This document shows positions 1 through 9,186 of a DNA stretch of 64,000 nucleotides, in pieces (the stretch's first letter is position 1; every line of letters starts with the position of its first letter). The position numbers and the translations under genes are program-made. Below the pieces are notes generated by a model, which did no database searches, was not told the DNA's origin, and saw nothing but the letters and a program-made list of their open reading frames with translations. Where the stretch lies: contig JBEKVN010000007.1 of assembly GCA_049513915.1 (NCBI GenBank), positions 1-64,000 of the forward strand, written 5' to 3'. The DNA comes from DATKJS01 sp049513915. GTDB lineage: Bacteria; Acidobacteriota; Aminicenantia; Aminicenantales; Saccharicenantaceae.

Positions 1-2
1 AG

Positions 3-1016
3 GCCGCGCCCGCGGCCGCGGCTGAGCTGGGGATTGCGCAAGACCGGGTCGAAGGGATGATCGCGGCCATCCGGGCCAGGCTCTTTCAGGCCAGAGAAAA
101 GCGGCCGCGGCCGTTCAAGGACACCAAGATCCTGGCCGACTGGAACGGGCTCGCGATCGGCGCCTTCGCCCGCGTCGCCCGGATCGCGAACGATTCCCGA
201 TTTCTCGAAGCGGCGGAACGAGCCGCCCGCTTTATCCTCGAGAAGATGCGGGCCGCGGAGGGCCGGTTGCGCCACGCGTTCATGGAGGGCGAAGCCCGAA
301 TCCCGGCCTTCCTCGACGATTACGCCTTCGTAATCAAGGGGCTTATTGAACTCTACGAGTCGGGATTCGAACCCCGCTATCTTGAGAGCGCCCTGGAGCT
401 TGCCGATATCGTCATGGCCGACTTCGCCGATAAAGAGAGCGGCGGATTTTATGCCGTTTCCACGGACACGGAACTTCCCCTCCGGGCGAAGGAGGTTTAC
501 GACGGGGCCGCTCCCTCCGGGAACTCGGTGATGCTGACGAACCTCCTCCGGCTGGCTCGGATGACGGGTCGCCAGGACTTGGAGGACGCTGCGGGGCGGC
601 TGACGGCCGCCTTCGCCGGGCAAGTCGGAGCACGGCTGGCCATGCACGCCGAGTTTCTCCGCGGGCTGGATTACGCCTATGGACCGGCGACCGAGGTTGT
701 CGTCGCCGGGCGGGCCGGCGATCCCCGGACGGAGGCGCTTCTCACCGCGGTCGCCCGCGCTTACCTGCCGAACACGGTTGTCCTTTTCAAACCGACAGAG
801 AACCCGGGGACAGGTACCGAGGAGAAGTTTCTCCAGATTGCGGCCCGAATCGAAAACCTCGCCCCCTTCGTCCGCGACATGAAGGAAGTCGACGGCTCTC
901 CCGCCGCTTACGTCTGCACGAACGGCCGTTGCCTCAAGCCACTCACAACCGCCGAGGAGCTCGTTCAGGTTCTTTCCGGGATCTACCCCCAGCTTGCCAA
1001 GTTGGGTGACTCGTAA
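3..1016 (+). CDS. YyaL/SPATA20-type thioredoxin-domain protein, C-terminal part
   Basis: The reading frame is open to the left edge of the window, so this is the C-terminal half of a larger protein. It keeps the alpha/alpha-barrel region of the DUF255/YyaL (SPATA20) family, including the typical stretch KILADWNGLAIGAFAR. The N-terminal thioredoxin-like domain lies outside the window. Residues near DDYAFVIKGLIELYE and KEVYDGAAPSGNSVM also fit the family, whose members resemble glycoside-processing (alpha/alpha)6 barrels but have no firmly established reaction. The next gene starts about 130 bp downstream behind its own candidate promoter. Family assignment is confident; function is open. Confidence 0.85.
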   Translation, partial: AAPAAAAELGIAQDRVEGMIAAIRARLFQAREKRPRPFKDTKILADWNGLAIGAFARVARIANDSRFLEAAERAARFILEKMRAAEGRLRHAFMEGEARIPAFLDDYAFVIKGLIELYESGFEPRYLESALELADIVMADFADKESGGFYAVSTDTELPLRAKEVYDGAAPSGNSVMLTNLLRLARMTGRQDLEDAAGRLTAAFAGQVGARLAMHAEFLRGLDYAYGPATEVVVAGRAGDPRTEALLTAVARAYLPNTVVLFKPTENPGTGTEEKFLQIAARIENLAPFVRDMKEVDGSPAAYVCTNGRCLKPLTTAEELVQVLSGIYPQLAKLGDS

Positions 1017-1074
1017 CCGATGACATCATTATCGCCCTAAAGCCCGTCGCGTCCAGGCCCCGGCACCGAGGGCA

Positions 1075-1106
1075 ATTTCGGTAATTAGTTGTATGTCACC
1101 GAATTA
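1075..1106. repeat. REP-like repeat, copy 1
   Basis: A 32-bp sequence (atttcggtaattagttgt, then a variable base, then tgtcaccg and an aatt-like end) recurs almost identically at 38817-38848. Sequences of this form are common as scattered REP units served by REP-associated tyrosine transposases, but no such transposase is in the window. This copy lies directly upstream of the 1145 gene and may supply part of its promoter. Confidence 0.6.
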
Positions 1107-1117
1107 TTTTATAGAAT
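1089..1117 (+). promoter_or_regulatory. candidate promoter for the TIM-barrel gene at 1145
   Basis: TTGTAT at 1089-1094 and TAGAAT at 1112-1117 are separated by 17 bp. The -35-like hexamer lies inside the REP-like repeat. The match is moderate, so this is a tentative call. Confidence 0.35.
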
Positions 1118-1144
1118 TCGCCCGATGAAGTAAGGAGGGACGGC

Positions 1145-2077
1145 ATGAGAAAAACCCACCCCACGCGCCGCGAATTCCTCAGGAACGCCGCCTTGGGCGC
1201 GGCGGCCCTGTCCGTCGGCGCCCCAGGGTTGAGGGCGCAGGCCAAACCCGGCGAAAACGCGGCCGGGGGTTTCAAACTAAAGTACGCGCCTCCTCTGGGG
1301 ATGTTCGAAGCCCACGCGGGGAAAAACCCCATCGACCAGCTCAAGTTCATGGCCGACCAGGGCTTCCGGGCCATGTTCGACAACGGCCTCATGGGCCGGC
1401 CCGTCCCTGAGCAGGAAGCCATCGCCCGCGAAGCGGCCCGGCTCAACCTCGCCATCGGCCCGTTCGTCGCCTACGGGGATTTCTCGAAAAAAACGTTCGT
1501 GACGGCGGACACATCCGTCCATGACATGATGGCCGAAAAGCTCAAAACAGCCGTGGATACGGCCAAGCGGACGGGCTGCAAATGGACGCTGGTCGTCCCG
1601 GGACGTTACGACGAGAGCCTCGACTGGGACTACCAGACGGCCAACGTTGTCGAGAACCTCAAGTGGTGCGCCGGCGCCGTCGAGCCCTCGGGCCTGGTCA
1701 TCGTCGTCGAGCCGCTCAATCCCAAGGACCATCCGGGGCTTTTTCTGACGAAGATGCCCCAGGCCTTCCAGATCTGCCGAGCCGTGGGCAACCCGTGCGT
1801 CAAGATCATCGATGACATGTACCACCAGCAGATCACCGAGGGCAACATCATCCCCAATATCAACGCCTGCGGGGATGAAATCGCCGCCTATCACATCGGC
1901 GATACGCCCGGCCGCAAAGAACCGGGGACGGGTGAGCTCAATTACAGGAATATCTTCAAGCGCATCCACGACAAGGGATTCCAGGGCGTCCTAGGCATGG
2001 AGCACGGCAAAAGCAAGCCGGGCAAGGAAGGCGAGAAGGCCGTCATCGAGGCCTATCGCGCCGCCGACGACTATTAG
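1145..2077 (+). CDS. Tat-exported hydroxypyruvate isomerase-like TIM-barrel protein
   Basis: This is a 310-residue member of the xylose isomerase-like TIM barrel (AP endonuclease 2) superfamily, closest in style to hydroxypyruvate isomerases and sugar epimerases. A twin-arginine signal is visible at the N-terminus (RREFLRNAALG, then a hydrophobic stretch ending near LRAQ). Likely metal and substrate ligands sit in VVEPLN, IIDDMYH, YHIGDTPGR and MEHGKS. An AGGAGG-type ribosome site precedes the ATG. It is followed 17 bp later by a Tat-exported Gfo/Idh/MocA gene, which suggests sequential oxidation and isomerisation of a sugar. The exact substrate cannot be read from the sequence. Confidence 0.8.
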   Translation: MRKTHPTRREFLRNAALGAAALSVGAPGLRAQAKPGENAAGGFKLKYAPPLGMFEAHAGKNPIDQLKFMADQGFRAMFDNGLMGRPVPEQEAIAREAARLNLAIGPFVAYGDFSKKTFVTADTSVHDMMAEKLKTAVDTAKRTGCKWTLVVPGRYDESLDWDYQTANVVENLKWCAGAVEPSGLVIVVEPLNPKDHPGLFLTKMPQAFQICRAVGNPCVKIIDDMYHQQITEGNIIPNINACGDEIAAYHIGDTPGRKEPGTGELNYRNIFKRIHDKGFQGVLGMEHGKSKPGKEGEKAVIEAYRAADDY

Positions 2078-2094
2078 AAGAGGGGAGAAACAGC

Positions 2095-3396
2095 ATGATT
2101 GAAAAATTCAACCTGGACGAAAACAACAACGGGAACGGCACGGGCATCACGCGCCGGGATTTCATCAAGACGTCGGCCGCGGCGTCTCTCGCCGCCGCCA
2201 TCCCGGCCGGGCTTGGGCTCTATGCCGCCGGCTCCGACGCCATCCGCGTCGGCGTCATCGGGTGCGGAGGGCGCGGCACGGGAGCGACCATTGACGCCGT
2301 GAACTCCTCGCCCGGGGTCGAAATCCTCGCCCTCTTCGATCCCTTCCAGGACCGCATCGACGGGTCGCTCAAGACCCTCCGCGAGAAGATCCCGGCCGCG
2401 CTCAAGGTCAGGCCCGAAATGTGCTTCACCGGCCTCGACGGCTACAAGAAGCTGCTCGCGATCAAGGACATCAATTACATCATCACGGCCGCCCCGCCGG
2501 GATTCCGGCCCCTCCATCTCAAGGCCGCCATCGAGGCGGGCAAGAACGTCTTCATGGAAAAACCCGTGGCCGTCGACCCTGTCGGAATCCGCTCGATCAT
2601 CGCTTCGTCCGACCTGGCCAGCCAGAAAAGCCTGGCCATCGTCGCCGGCACCCAGCGCCGCCACCAGGCGCGCTATCTCGAGGTCATGAAGCGAATCCAT
2701 GACGGAGCCGTCGGGGAGGTCGTCGGCGGCCAATGCTACTGGAACCAGGGGGGACTCTGGGTCATCAAGAAGACGCCCCAGATGACCGATATGGAGTGGC
2801 AGTGCCGGAACTGGCTCTATTTCTCCTGGACGTCGGGCGACCACATCGTCGAACAGCACGTCCACAACATCGACGTCATGAACTGGGCCTTCCGGGCGAC
2901 GCCGGTCAAGGTTATGGGCATGGGCGGGCGCCAGGTCCGGACCGCGCCCGAGTACGGGAACATTTTTGACCACTTCGCCGTCGAGTTCGAATACCCGAAT
3001 GGCGCCCGGGTCATGAGCATGTGCCGCCAGATCGAGGGCTGCAGCGACCGCGTCGAGGAAAAGATCGTCGGCGCCAAGGGCTCGGCCATGGGCTACGGCG
3101 AGATCTCCGGGCCGAACGCCTGGAAGTTCGAGGGCGACGAGCCCAATCCCTATGTCGTCGAGCACGCCGACCTCATCGCGAGCATCCGGTCCGGCAAACC
3201 CCTCAACGAAGGCAAGCGCGTCGCCGAAAGCACGCTCTGCGCCATCATGGGACGCATGAGCGCCTACACCGGGCGGGCGATCTCCTGGGACTGGGCGATG
3301 AACGCCTCCAAGCTCGACCTCTGGCCGGCGAAATACGAGTTCGGCCCCAACGCGGTCGACCCGGTCGCCGTGCCGGGCAAAACCCCGCTCGTTTAG
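2095..3396 (+). CDS. Tat-exported Gfo/Idh/MocA family oxidoreductase
   Basis: The 433-residue protein has a twin-arginine signal (TRRDFIKTSAAAS), then a Rossmann domain with the nucleotide-binding motif GVIGCGGRGTG. The family catalytic motif EKPVAVDP follows, with the C-terminal alpha/beta substrate domain after it. Family members oxidise or reduce sugars or cyclitols with NAD(P), and exported forms usually carry a tightly bound cofactor. It lies 17 bp after the TIM-barrel gene and is probably co-transcribed with it. The substrate is unknown. Confidence 0.85.
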   Translation: MIEKFNLDENNNGNGTGITRRDFIKTSAAASLAAAIPAGLGLYAAGSDAIRVGVIGCGGRGTGATIDAVNSSPGVEILALFDPFQDRIDGSLKTLREKIPAALKVRPEMCFTGLDGYKKLLAIKDINYIITAAPPGFRPLHLKAAIEAGKNVFMEKPVAVDPVGIRSIIASSDLASQKSLAIVAGTQRRHQARYLEVMKRIHDGAVGEVVGGQCYWNQGGLWVIKKTPQMTDMEWQCRNWLYFSWTSGDHIVEQHVHNIDVMNWAFRATPVKVMGMGGRQVRTAPEYGNIFDHFAVEFEYPNGARVMSMCRQIEGCSDRVEEKIVGAKGSAMGYGEISGPNAWKFEGDEPNPYVVEHADLIASIRSGKPLNEGKRVAESTLCAIMGRMSAYTGRAISWDWAMNASKLDLWPAKYEFGPNAVDPVAVPGKTPLV

Positions 3397-3408
3397 GAAA
3401 AAGGATGG

Positions 3409-3471
3409 GGTCAAATCTACGCGATGCCGGTTTTTCCGTCCTGACAATGTTGGCATGGCGTGGGTTTGACC
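3409..3471. repeat. REP-like stem-loop between Gfo and SDR genes
   Basis: The 20-bp arm at 3409-3428 pairs with 3452-3471 at 17 of 20 positions around a 23-nt loop. The left arm begins with GGTCAAATCT. The 14-mer ATGGGGTCAAATCT that includes this arm's start (from 3405) occurs inverted near 9189-9203. It may be a mobile palindrome or a transcript-stabilising hairpin. Confidence 0.55.
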
Positions 3472-3487
3472 ACCGGATGAAACGGAC

Positions 3488-4363
3488 ATGATTGATCCCG
3501 GGCTCCTCGGCAAAGTCGCTTTGATCACGGGCGCCAACAATCCTAGCGGGATCGGCGCCGCGGCCGCCAAAAGGCTGGCCGGGCAAGGAGCCAAAGTTTT
3601 TATCGCCTCTTATCGTCCCCCCGCCGGCCTTTCTGTGCGCGATATGGACGAGGCCAAGCAGGCCGGAATCGGAGGCCCGCGGCTCTACGAAGCCCTACAG
3701 CAACGGTCACCCGAGATGATGGTCAAGGATATCGAGTCTTTGGGCGGCCAGGCCGCGTGCCTGGAAGCGGACCTGTCCGACCCAACGAATACCCCGCGTC
3801 TTTTTGATGCCTGCGAAAAGCACCTCGGCGCCGTCGACATCCTCGTCAACAATCATGCCCACTGGCTGCCGGAGACTTTTGACCCCGCGCTCGTGAGCAC
3901 GGAAGGCTTCGGCATGCGCCTCGCGGACGCGTCGACCATGGATGCCCACTACGCGGTCAACGCCCGGGCGCCCGCCCTGCTCATGGCGGAATTCGTCAGG
4001 CGACACCTGAGGCGAGGCGCGACCCGGGGACGGATCATCAATATCAGCACGGATGCCGCCGATGCCCACGCCGGGGCCGTCAGCTACGCCGCCTCGAAGC
4101 ACGCCCTCGAATCCTACAGCCGGGCGGCGGCTTATGAGCTCGGCAAGTACGGGATCACCATCAACATCGTCGCGCCGGGACCTGTCCAGACCGGCTGGCT
4201 CGGCCCCGACGATGAAAAGACTATCGGTCTCAAGACGCCCCTGGGAAGGGTCGGCAGGCCCGAAGATATCGCAGACGTCATCGTCTTCCTGGCGTCCGAC
4301 CAGGCCCGCTGGCTGACCGGTCAGCTCATCTATGCCGGCGGCGGATGGAAGATGCACCAATGA
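3488..4363 (+). CDS. SDR family oxidoreductase
   Basis: This is a classical short-chain dehydrogenase/reductase of 291 residues. The cofactor motif TGANNPSGIGAAAA is near the N-terminus, NNHAHWLPE takes the place of the NNAG motif, a serine lies in INISTDAAD, and the catalytic pair is Y200 and K204 (YAASK). The C-terminus (WLTGQLIYAGGGW) is typical of the family. No signal peptide is present, so it should act in the cytoplasm with NAD(P)H. It sits between two exported Gfo/Idh/MocA genes with an 18-bp gap to the next one, which fits a shared sugar-alcohol or keto-sugar pathway. The substrate is unknown. Confidence 0.88.
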   Translation: MIDPGLLGKVALITGANNPSGIGAAAAKRLAGQGAKVFIASYRPPAGLSVRDMDEAKQAGIGGPRLYEALQQRSPEMMVKDIESLGGQAACLEADLSDPTNTPRLFDACEKHLGAVDILVNNHAHWLPETFDPALVSTEGFGMRLADASTMDAHYAVNARAPALLMAEFVRRHLRRGATRGRIINISTDAADAHAGAVSYAASKHALESYSRAAAYELGKYGITINIVAPGPVQTGWLGPDDEKTIGLKTPLGRVGRPEDIADVIVFLASDQARWLTGQLIYAGGGWKMHQ

Positions 4364-4380
4364 GAAAAGAGGAGTGAAGG

Positions 4381-5718
4381 ATGAGTGAAAAGCGCAAGAA
4401 GATGAACCGAAGACAATTCCTCAGGGCGGCGGCGATCACGGGCGGCGCCGCGGCAGCCGGGATGGCCGGTTTCCCGACCATCGTCAAGGCTTCCGCCCTC
4501 GGCAAGGACGGAGCCGTGGCCGCCTCGAACCGCATCGTCATGGCCGGCATCGGCTTCGGCATGATGGGGCCCGGGAACATGTCGAGCTTCCTCGAGAAGC
4601 CCGAAGTCCAGTGGGTCGCCGTCTGCGACATCGACAAGGAGCCGCTGGCCATGGCCCAGGACATGGTCAACAAGAAATACGGGAATACGGCCTGCGCGAC
4701 CTATCACGATTTCCGGGAACTCTTCCTGCGCAAGGACCTCGACGCCGTTTCGATCGCCGTCCCCGACCACTGGCACGCCATCCTGGCCATCTCGGCCCTG
4801 CGCTCGGGCTTCGACGTCTACGGCGAGAAACCCCTGACCCACAACCTGCGCGAGGGCCGCGCCCTCTGCGACGCCGCCAGGCGCTATGGCCGCGTCTGGC
4901 AGACCGGCTCGTGGCAGCGCTCGGTCGAGAATTTCCACCAGGCCGCGGAGCTCGTCCGGAACGGCCGCATCGGCAAGGTCAAGAAAATCGAGGTCGGGCT
5001 CCCCTCCGGGCACTACGATTTCGCCGGGACTTTCGGCCAGGAGGCGCTCGTGCCCCCGCCCCCCAATCTCGATTACGAGACGTGGGTCGGGCCGGCGCCC
5101 TGGTGGCCCTACTGCAAGGCCCGCGTCCACATGAACTGGCGCTGGAACATGGACTTCGGCGGCGGCCAGTACATGGACTGGATCGGCCATCATCTCGACA
5201 TCGCCCACTGGGGCATGGGGTGGGACGAGACCGGCCCCGTCGAGATCGAAGCCACCGGTGAGTTCCCCACCTCGGGGATCTATAACAGCCCGACGCGCTA
5301 TTACGTTAAGGCCATGTACGCCGACGGGACGCCCATGGTCCTGGCCGGCGGATACGAAGAGATCTGGAGCGGGACGAAGTGGATCGGCGAGCACGGCTGG
5401 ATCTGGGTCGACCGCGGCCAGTTCGAGACCGAGCCCGAGAGCCTCAAGCGCGAGATCATCGGGCCCGACGAAATCCGCCTCTACCGGAGCCGGGACCACT
5501 ACCAAAACTTCCTCGACTGCGTCCGGAGCCGGGCGAGGACGATCGCCCCTGCCGAGACGGCCCACCGCTCGGCCAGCGTCGGCCATCTCGGCGTCATCGC
5601 CATGGAGGTCGGGCGCAAGATCAAATGGGACCCGGCGACCGAGACCATCATCGGCGACCCGGAGGCCGAACGCCTGCTCAGCCACGGGTACCGGAAGCCC
5701 TGGCAGCTGCCCGAGTGA
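4381..5718 (+). CDS. Tat-exported Gfo/Idh/MocA family oxidoreductase
   Basis: The 445-residue protein carries a Tat signal (NRRQFLRAAAITGG), then a Rossmann fold (AGIGFGMMGPGN) and the family motif EKPLTHNL. The motif DHWHA and the long C-terminal domain with many tryptophans and histidines match the large exported Gfo/Idh/MocA subgroup common in Planctomycetes, Bacteroidetes and Acidobacteria. It probably oxidises a glycoside or sugar in the cell envelope with a bound nicotinamide cofactor. An 11-bp gap links it to the HEAT-repeat gene downstream. Confidence 0.85.
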   Translation: MSEKRKKMNRRQFLRAAAITGGAAAAGMAGFPTIVKASALGKDGAVAASNRIVMAGIGFGMMGPGNMSSFLEKPEVQWVAVCDIDKEPLAMAQDMVNKKYGNTACATYHDFRELFLRKDLDAVSIAVPDHWHAILAISALRSGFDVYGEKPLTHNLREGRALCDAARRYGRVWQTGSWQRSVENFHQAAELVRNGRIGKVKKIEVGLPSGHYDFAGTFGQEALVPPPPNLDYETWVGPAPWWPYCKARVHMNWRWNMDFGGGQYMDWIGHHLDIAHWGMGWDETGPVEIEATGEFPTSGIYNSPTRYYVKAMYADGTPMVLAGGYEEIWSGTKWIGEHGWIWVDRGQFETEPESLKREIIGPDEIRLYRSRDHYQNFLDCVRSRARTIAPAETAHRSASVGHLGVIAMEVGRKIKWDPATETIIGDPEAERLLSHGYRKPWQLPE

Positions 5719-5729
5719 GGAGAAAGCCG

Positions 5730-7766
5730 ATGAGAAGCAAGTCCACAACGCATGAACTCAAGCTGATGAAGTTCAGGGGGGCTTGGCTGGCGATTCTCCT
5801 GGGCTTGGCCATCCTCGCTACGGCGGGACTGACAGCGGCCCCGGCCCAGCAAACGGATCGGGCTAAAAGCTCAATGGGCCTCACATACGATTCCCTGGAC
5901 GCCATCCTCAAGGACCTAGCGAACTACAAGTTCGATCAGGGCGTCGGCGCGCCGCTCCGGCTCAGGGTCTATGTCCAGGCCCACAAGGACGACCCTGCCG
6001 CCAGGAAAGCCTGCGAAGCGGCGCTCCTGTCGTTCCTCGAAACGGGGCCCGCACCCGGAGGCGTCATGGCGGCCTGCCGCTCCCTCAGCCTGATCGGGGG
6101 CTCGGCTTCCATCCCCGTTCTTGAAGCCATGCTCCTCAAACCCGAAACGACGGACCCGGCCCGCTACGCGCTCGAAAGAATCCAGGGCGAGGACGTCGAC
6201 CGCGCGCTCCTCGCCGCCCTCGATAAAACGCGAGGCGACGTCAAGCGGGGGATCGTTTCGACCCTCGGCAACCGCGCGGCGGCGGAGGCTGTGCCGGCGA
6301 TGGAAAAGCTGGTCAACGGAAATGATCCGCAACTCGCGCTCGACGCCATCAAGGCCCTTGGCAAAATCGGGACGGCGGACGCGGCCCGCGTCCTGACCGC
6401 ATACCTCGGCCGGGCGAACGGCCCGCAGAAGAGCGACACGGCCTCCGCGCTTCTTCTGTGCGCCGGGGCGTGGCGAAAGGCCGGGAAGACGGCCGATGCC
6501 GCCGCCGTCTACGAGAAGCTCCTGGCCGCCGGCTTACCCGACATTGACCGCCAGGCCGCCTTCCGGGGGAAGCTGGCCGGGGCGGGGGCGGAGGGTCAAG
6601 GGCTCATCCTCAAGACGCTGACCGGCAAGGACGCCGCTCTTTATGCGCCCGCGATCGCCATGATCCACATGGCCTTCAAAGGCTCGGAAATCGGCCAAGT
6701 CGTGCCGTCCATGGCCAAGCTCCCCGAAGACGCTCAAGTCGCGCTCACGGCCGTTCTAGCCGGATATCCGGCCGAGGCCGTTCTCCCCGCGATCCTCAAA
6801 GCCGCCGACAGCCCCCTGCCGGCGGTCCGGATGGAAGCCCTAAGGTCCATCGGAAAGATCGGCGACGCTTCGGTTGTGGGAATGCTGGCGGGGCGCGCGG
6901 CCATGTCGGTCGGCGACGAACAGGCCCTGGCCCGCGAAACCCTCTCGCGGCTGAAGGGCACGGACGTCGAGACGGCGATTCTCGACCGGCTTAAAAAGGA
7001 AGGTGACGACAAGGTCAAAGCCGAGCTTATCCAGGCCATCGGCGAGCGCCGGATCTCCGGCGGGAAGCCCGCGCTTATGCAGATCGTGCGGGCCGGGGCG
7101 CCGCCGCTCCGCCTCCGGGCCATCGGAGCGTTGAAAGACGTTTCGACGCCTGCCGACCTGAGGGACCTCCTGAGTCTTCTGTTCACGATCGATGACGAAA
7201 CGGCAAGGGAGACGATGCAGGATACGGTGGCCTCCGTCGCCCTGACGATCCCCAGGCCCCTGGCCCGGGGAGACGCCCCCGAAAATATGCTGGCCGGGGA
7301 GAAGGACGCGAGAAAGCAGGCCGACCTCCTCCGCGTCCTGGGAAAAATCGGCGACGACACGGCCCTGCCCTTGATGCGGCGGGCCCTGGTCAATCCCGAT
7401 CAGGGTATCGTCGACGCGGCCGCGCGGGGCCTGGCCGAATGGCCCTCCGCGTCCGCTCGGGATGACGCGTTCGCGATCGCCTCTTCGTCCGGAAACTTGA
7501 CGCACAAGGTCCTGGCCCTGCGGGCGTTCGTCCGCATGGTCGGGCTCGAGCCCTACCGGCAGGCCGATGCCGCGGCCGCCGACCTGGAGAAGGCGATGGC
7601 CCTGGCGTCACGCCCGGAGGAAAAAAAGCTCGTCCTCGGACTCCTCCCCCGCTTCCCCTGCGAAAGAAGTTTGCGCGTCGCCGAGTCGCTTCAGAACGAT
7701 CCCTCGGTCAAGGACGAGGCCAAGGCCGCCGCCGACCGTATCCGGCGGTCGTTAGACAGGAAGTAA
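5730..7766 (+). CDS. secreted HEAT-repeat protein
   Basis: The protein has 678 residues when started at 5730, where an AGGAGAAAG ribosome site sits 6 bp upstream. A signal peptide follows (GAWLAILLGLAILATAGL, cleavage near APA-QQ). The mature part is built of degenerate HEAT/PBS-lyase-like helical repeats such as ALDAIKALGKIGTADAARVL and VRMEALRSIGKIGDASVVGM. HEAT arrays act as binding scaffolds and no catalytic motif is visible. It closely follows an exported oxidoreductase gene and may be a periplasmic scaffold for that module. The open frame continues upstream through the previous gene in another frame, but that extension has no ribosome site. Confidence 0.8.
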   Translation: MRSKSTTHELKLMKFRGAWLAILLGLAILATAGLTAAPAQQTDRAKSSMGLTYDSLDAILKDLANYKFDQGVGAPLRLRVYVQAHKDDPAARKACEAALLSFLETGPAPGGVMAACRSLSLIGGSASIPVLEAMLLKPETTDPARYALERIQGEDVDRALLAALDKTRGDVKRGIVSTLGNRAAAEAVPAMEKLVNGNDPQLALDAIKALGKIGTADAARVLTAYLGRANGPQKSDTASALLLCAGAWRKAGKTADAAAVYEKLLAAGLPDIDRQAAFRGKLAGAGAEGQGLILKTLTGKDAALYAPAIAMIHMAFKGSEIGQVVPSMAKLPEDAQVALTAVLAGYPAEAVLPAILKAADSPLPAVRMEALRSIGKIGDASVVGMLAGRAAMSVGDEQALARETLSRLKGTDVETAILDRLKKEGDDKVKAELIQAIGERRISGGKPALMQIVRAGAPPLRLRAIGALKDVSTPADLRDLLSLLFTIDDETARETMQDTVASVALTIPRPLARGDAPENMLAGEKDARKQADLLRVLGKIGDDTALPLMRRALVNPDQGIVDAAARGLAEWPSASARDDAFAIASSSGNLTHKVLALRAFVRMVGLEPYRQADAAAADLEKAMALASRPEEKKLVLGLLPRFPCERSLRVAESLQNDPSVKDEAKAAADRIRRSLDRK

Positions 7767-7846
7767 AGGATCCAGTCGCCTCCGGCCGGCAGCAGCGCCG
7801 ATCCTAAAACGGGTTTAACTTTCTGGAGGTCCTGGCCGTATACCGT

Positions 7847-7861
7847 TAAGATCCATATAAT
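7847..7861 (+). promoter_or_regulatory. candidate -10 region for the transglutaminase-like gene
   Basis: Two overlapping -10-like hexamers, TAAGAT (7847-7852) and TATAAT (7856-7861), lie 55-70 bp before the gene at 7916. No good -35 hexamer is visible at either spacing. Confidence 0.35.
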
Positions 7862-7915
7862 GGGGCTATTATCTCAAAAATACGTCGGCGATTCGGACCC
7901 GACAAGGAAGGGACT

Positions 7916-9076
7916 ATGATTCGAATCCGGAAAATCGTAGGCGTCGGTTTGACAGCCCTGATGCTTTGTCTCACGGCGGCGGCCCAGACGTCCGTGGAGA
8001 AGGAGCTCCAGGACTCGAGCCAGGAGCTGGCCCGCTTGTACACGCAAAAAAATTGGGCCGGAGCCCTCCGCGTCATCGACCGCCAGCTGGAACTCGCGGA
8101 CCGGCTCGGCAACAAAGACATCCGGGCCGGAATCCTCTACAACAAAGCCTGCGTCCACGCCCTCGCGGGGCAAAAATCCTCGGCTATTATCGCCATCCGC
8201 GAGTCCGTCGCCTCCGGATACACCGATTATGTCAAATACGCGGGCGACCCGGACTTTGATTCCCTGCGCGGCGAGCTGGAATTCAAGTCCATTCTCGCCG
8301 ACCTGAAGGCTAAGTACGGCCCTCAACCCCTGGAATGGGACCGGACTCAAAGCCCGCCGGCGTTCAGCGTGACGTACGACACGCCCCAGGTTGAAGAGTT
8401 TCAGGAGCTGAGGCGCGAATTCTCGGTTGACTCCGTTGTGGCCGGGGCCAAGGACGATTACGAGCGGCTCCTCCGCCTGACGCACTGGGTCAGCACGCGC
8501 TGGGAGCACAGTCCGGACCAGATGGCCTCCAAATCCGACCCGCTGACCATCTTGCGCGAGGCCGAAAAGGGCGGGCGGTTTATCTGCCGGGAGTACGCCA
8601 TCGTTCTGGCCGGGGTTGCGAATGCTTATGGGATGCCGGCCCGCGTGCTCAATCTTCTGCCCCGGGAGGTCGAGACGCGCAGCGAGGCGCACTCGGTCGC
8701 GGAAGTCTGGTTGGAACAATTCCACAAATGGGTCCTGGCGGACGGCCAATACGGGGCGATCGGCGAGCTGGGCGGCGTTCCGCTCAACGGCATCGAGCTG
8801 CAGAAGGCCTTCGCTGAGGATAAGCCCGTCAAGTGTGTCGTCGGGGCGGAAGTCGCGGCCGAGTGGAAGCCCTTCATTCTGCGCAACGCTTTCTATTTCA
8901 AGTTCGGCGACAACCAGCGCTCGTTCCACCGCGGGACAAACCGGCAGCTCGTCCTGGTGCCCAAGGGCGCTCCCGAACCGCACAAGTTCGCCGGGGGCAA
9001 CGAAGCGGTCTTCGCGGGCGCCGTCTACACATCCAATCCGGACACCTTCTACGCGCCTCCGCCAAAAGTCCGCTGA
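7916..9076 (+). CDS. secreted transglutaminase-like protein
   Basis: The protein has 386 residues with a signal peptide (MIRIRKIVGVGLTALMLCL, cleavage near AAAQ). Residues of about 25-110 resemble a TPR-like helical region. The transglutaminase-like core carries a readable triad: C224 in RFICREYA, H259 in EAHSVAEVW and D276 in LADGQYG. The fold is that of papain-like transglutaminase/protease domains, which crosslink or hydrolyse peptide bonds. The substrate is not evident. It is a separate transcription unit from the HEAT gene, with a 150-bp gap holding a candidate promoter. Confidence 0.78.
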   Translation: MIRIRKIVGVGLTALMLCLTAAAQTSVEKELQDSSQELARLYTQKNWAGALRVIDRQLELADRLGNKDIRAGILYNKACVHALAGQKSSAIIAIRESVASGYTDYVKYAGDPDFDSLRGELEFKSILADLKAKYGPQPLEWDRTQSPPAFSVTYDTPQVEEFQELRREFSVDSVVAGAKDDYERLLRLTHWVSTRWEHSPDQMASKSDPLTILREAEKGGRFICREYAIVLAGVANAYGMPARVLNLLPREVETRSEAHSVAEVWLEQFHKWVLADGQYGAIGELGGVPLNGIELQKAFAEDKPVKCVVGAEVAAEWKPFILRNAFYFKFGDNQRSFHRGTNRQLVLVPKGAPEPHKFAGGNEAVFAGAVYTSNPDTFYAPPPKVR

Positions 9077-9186
9077 TCCAGTGACGGACCGTCCGTTTCC
9101 GGAAGGGCAACCCCCCCCTTTCGCCTCAGCCCTGGGGACTTTGGGAACGGGGGACAGTCCGGCCAATCCGGCCAAGAGTGGCCGAA

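Noticed and set aside
2074..3594. Minus-strand frame of 506 codons across the Gfo gene
   Set aside because: It mirrors the Gfo coding frame and shows no recognisable protein features.
5379..5729. Upstream extension of the HEAT-repeat protein frame
   Set aside because: It overlaps the Gfo gene in another frame, while the start at 5730 has a ribosome site and a signal peptide.
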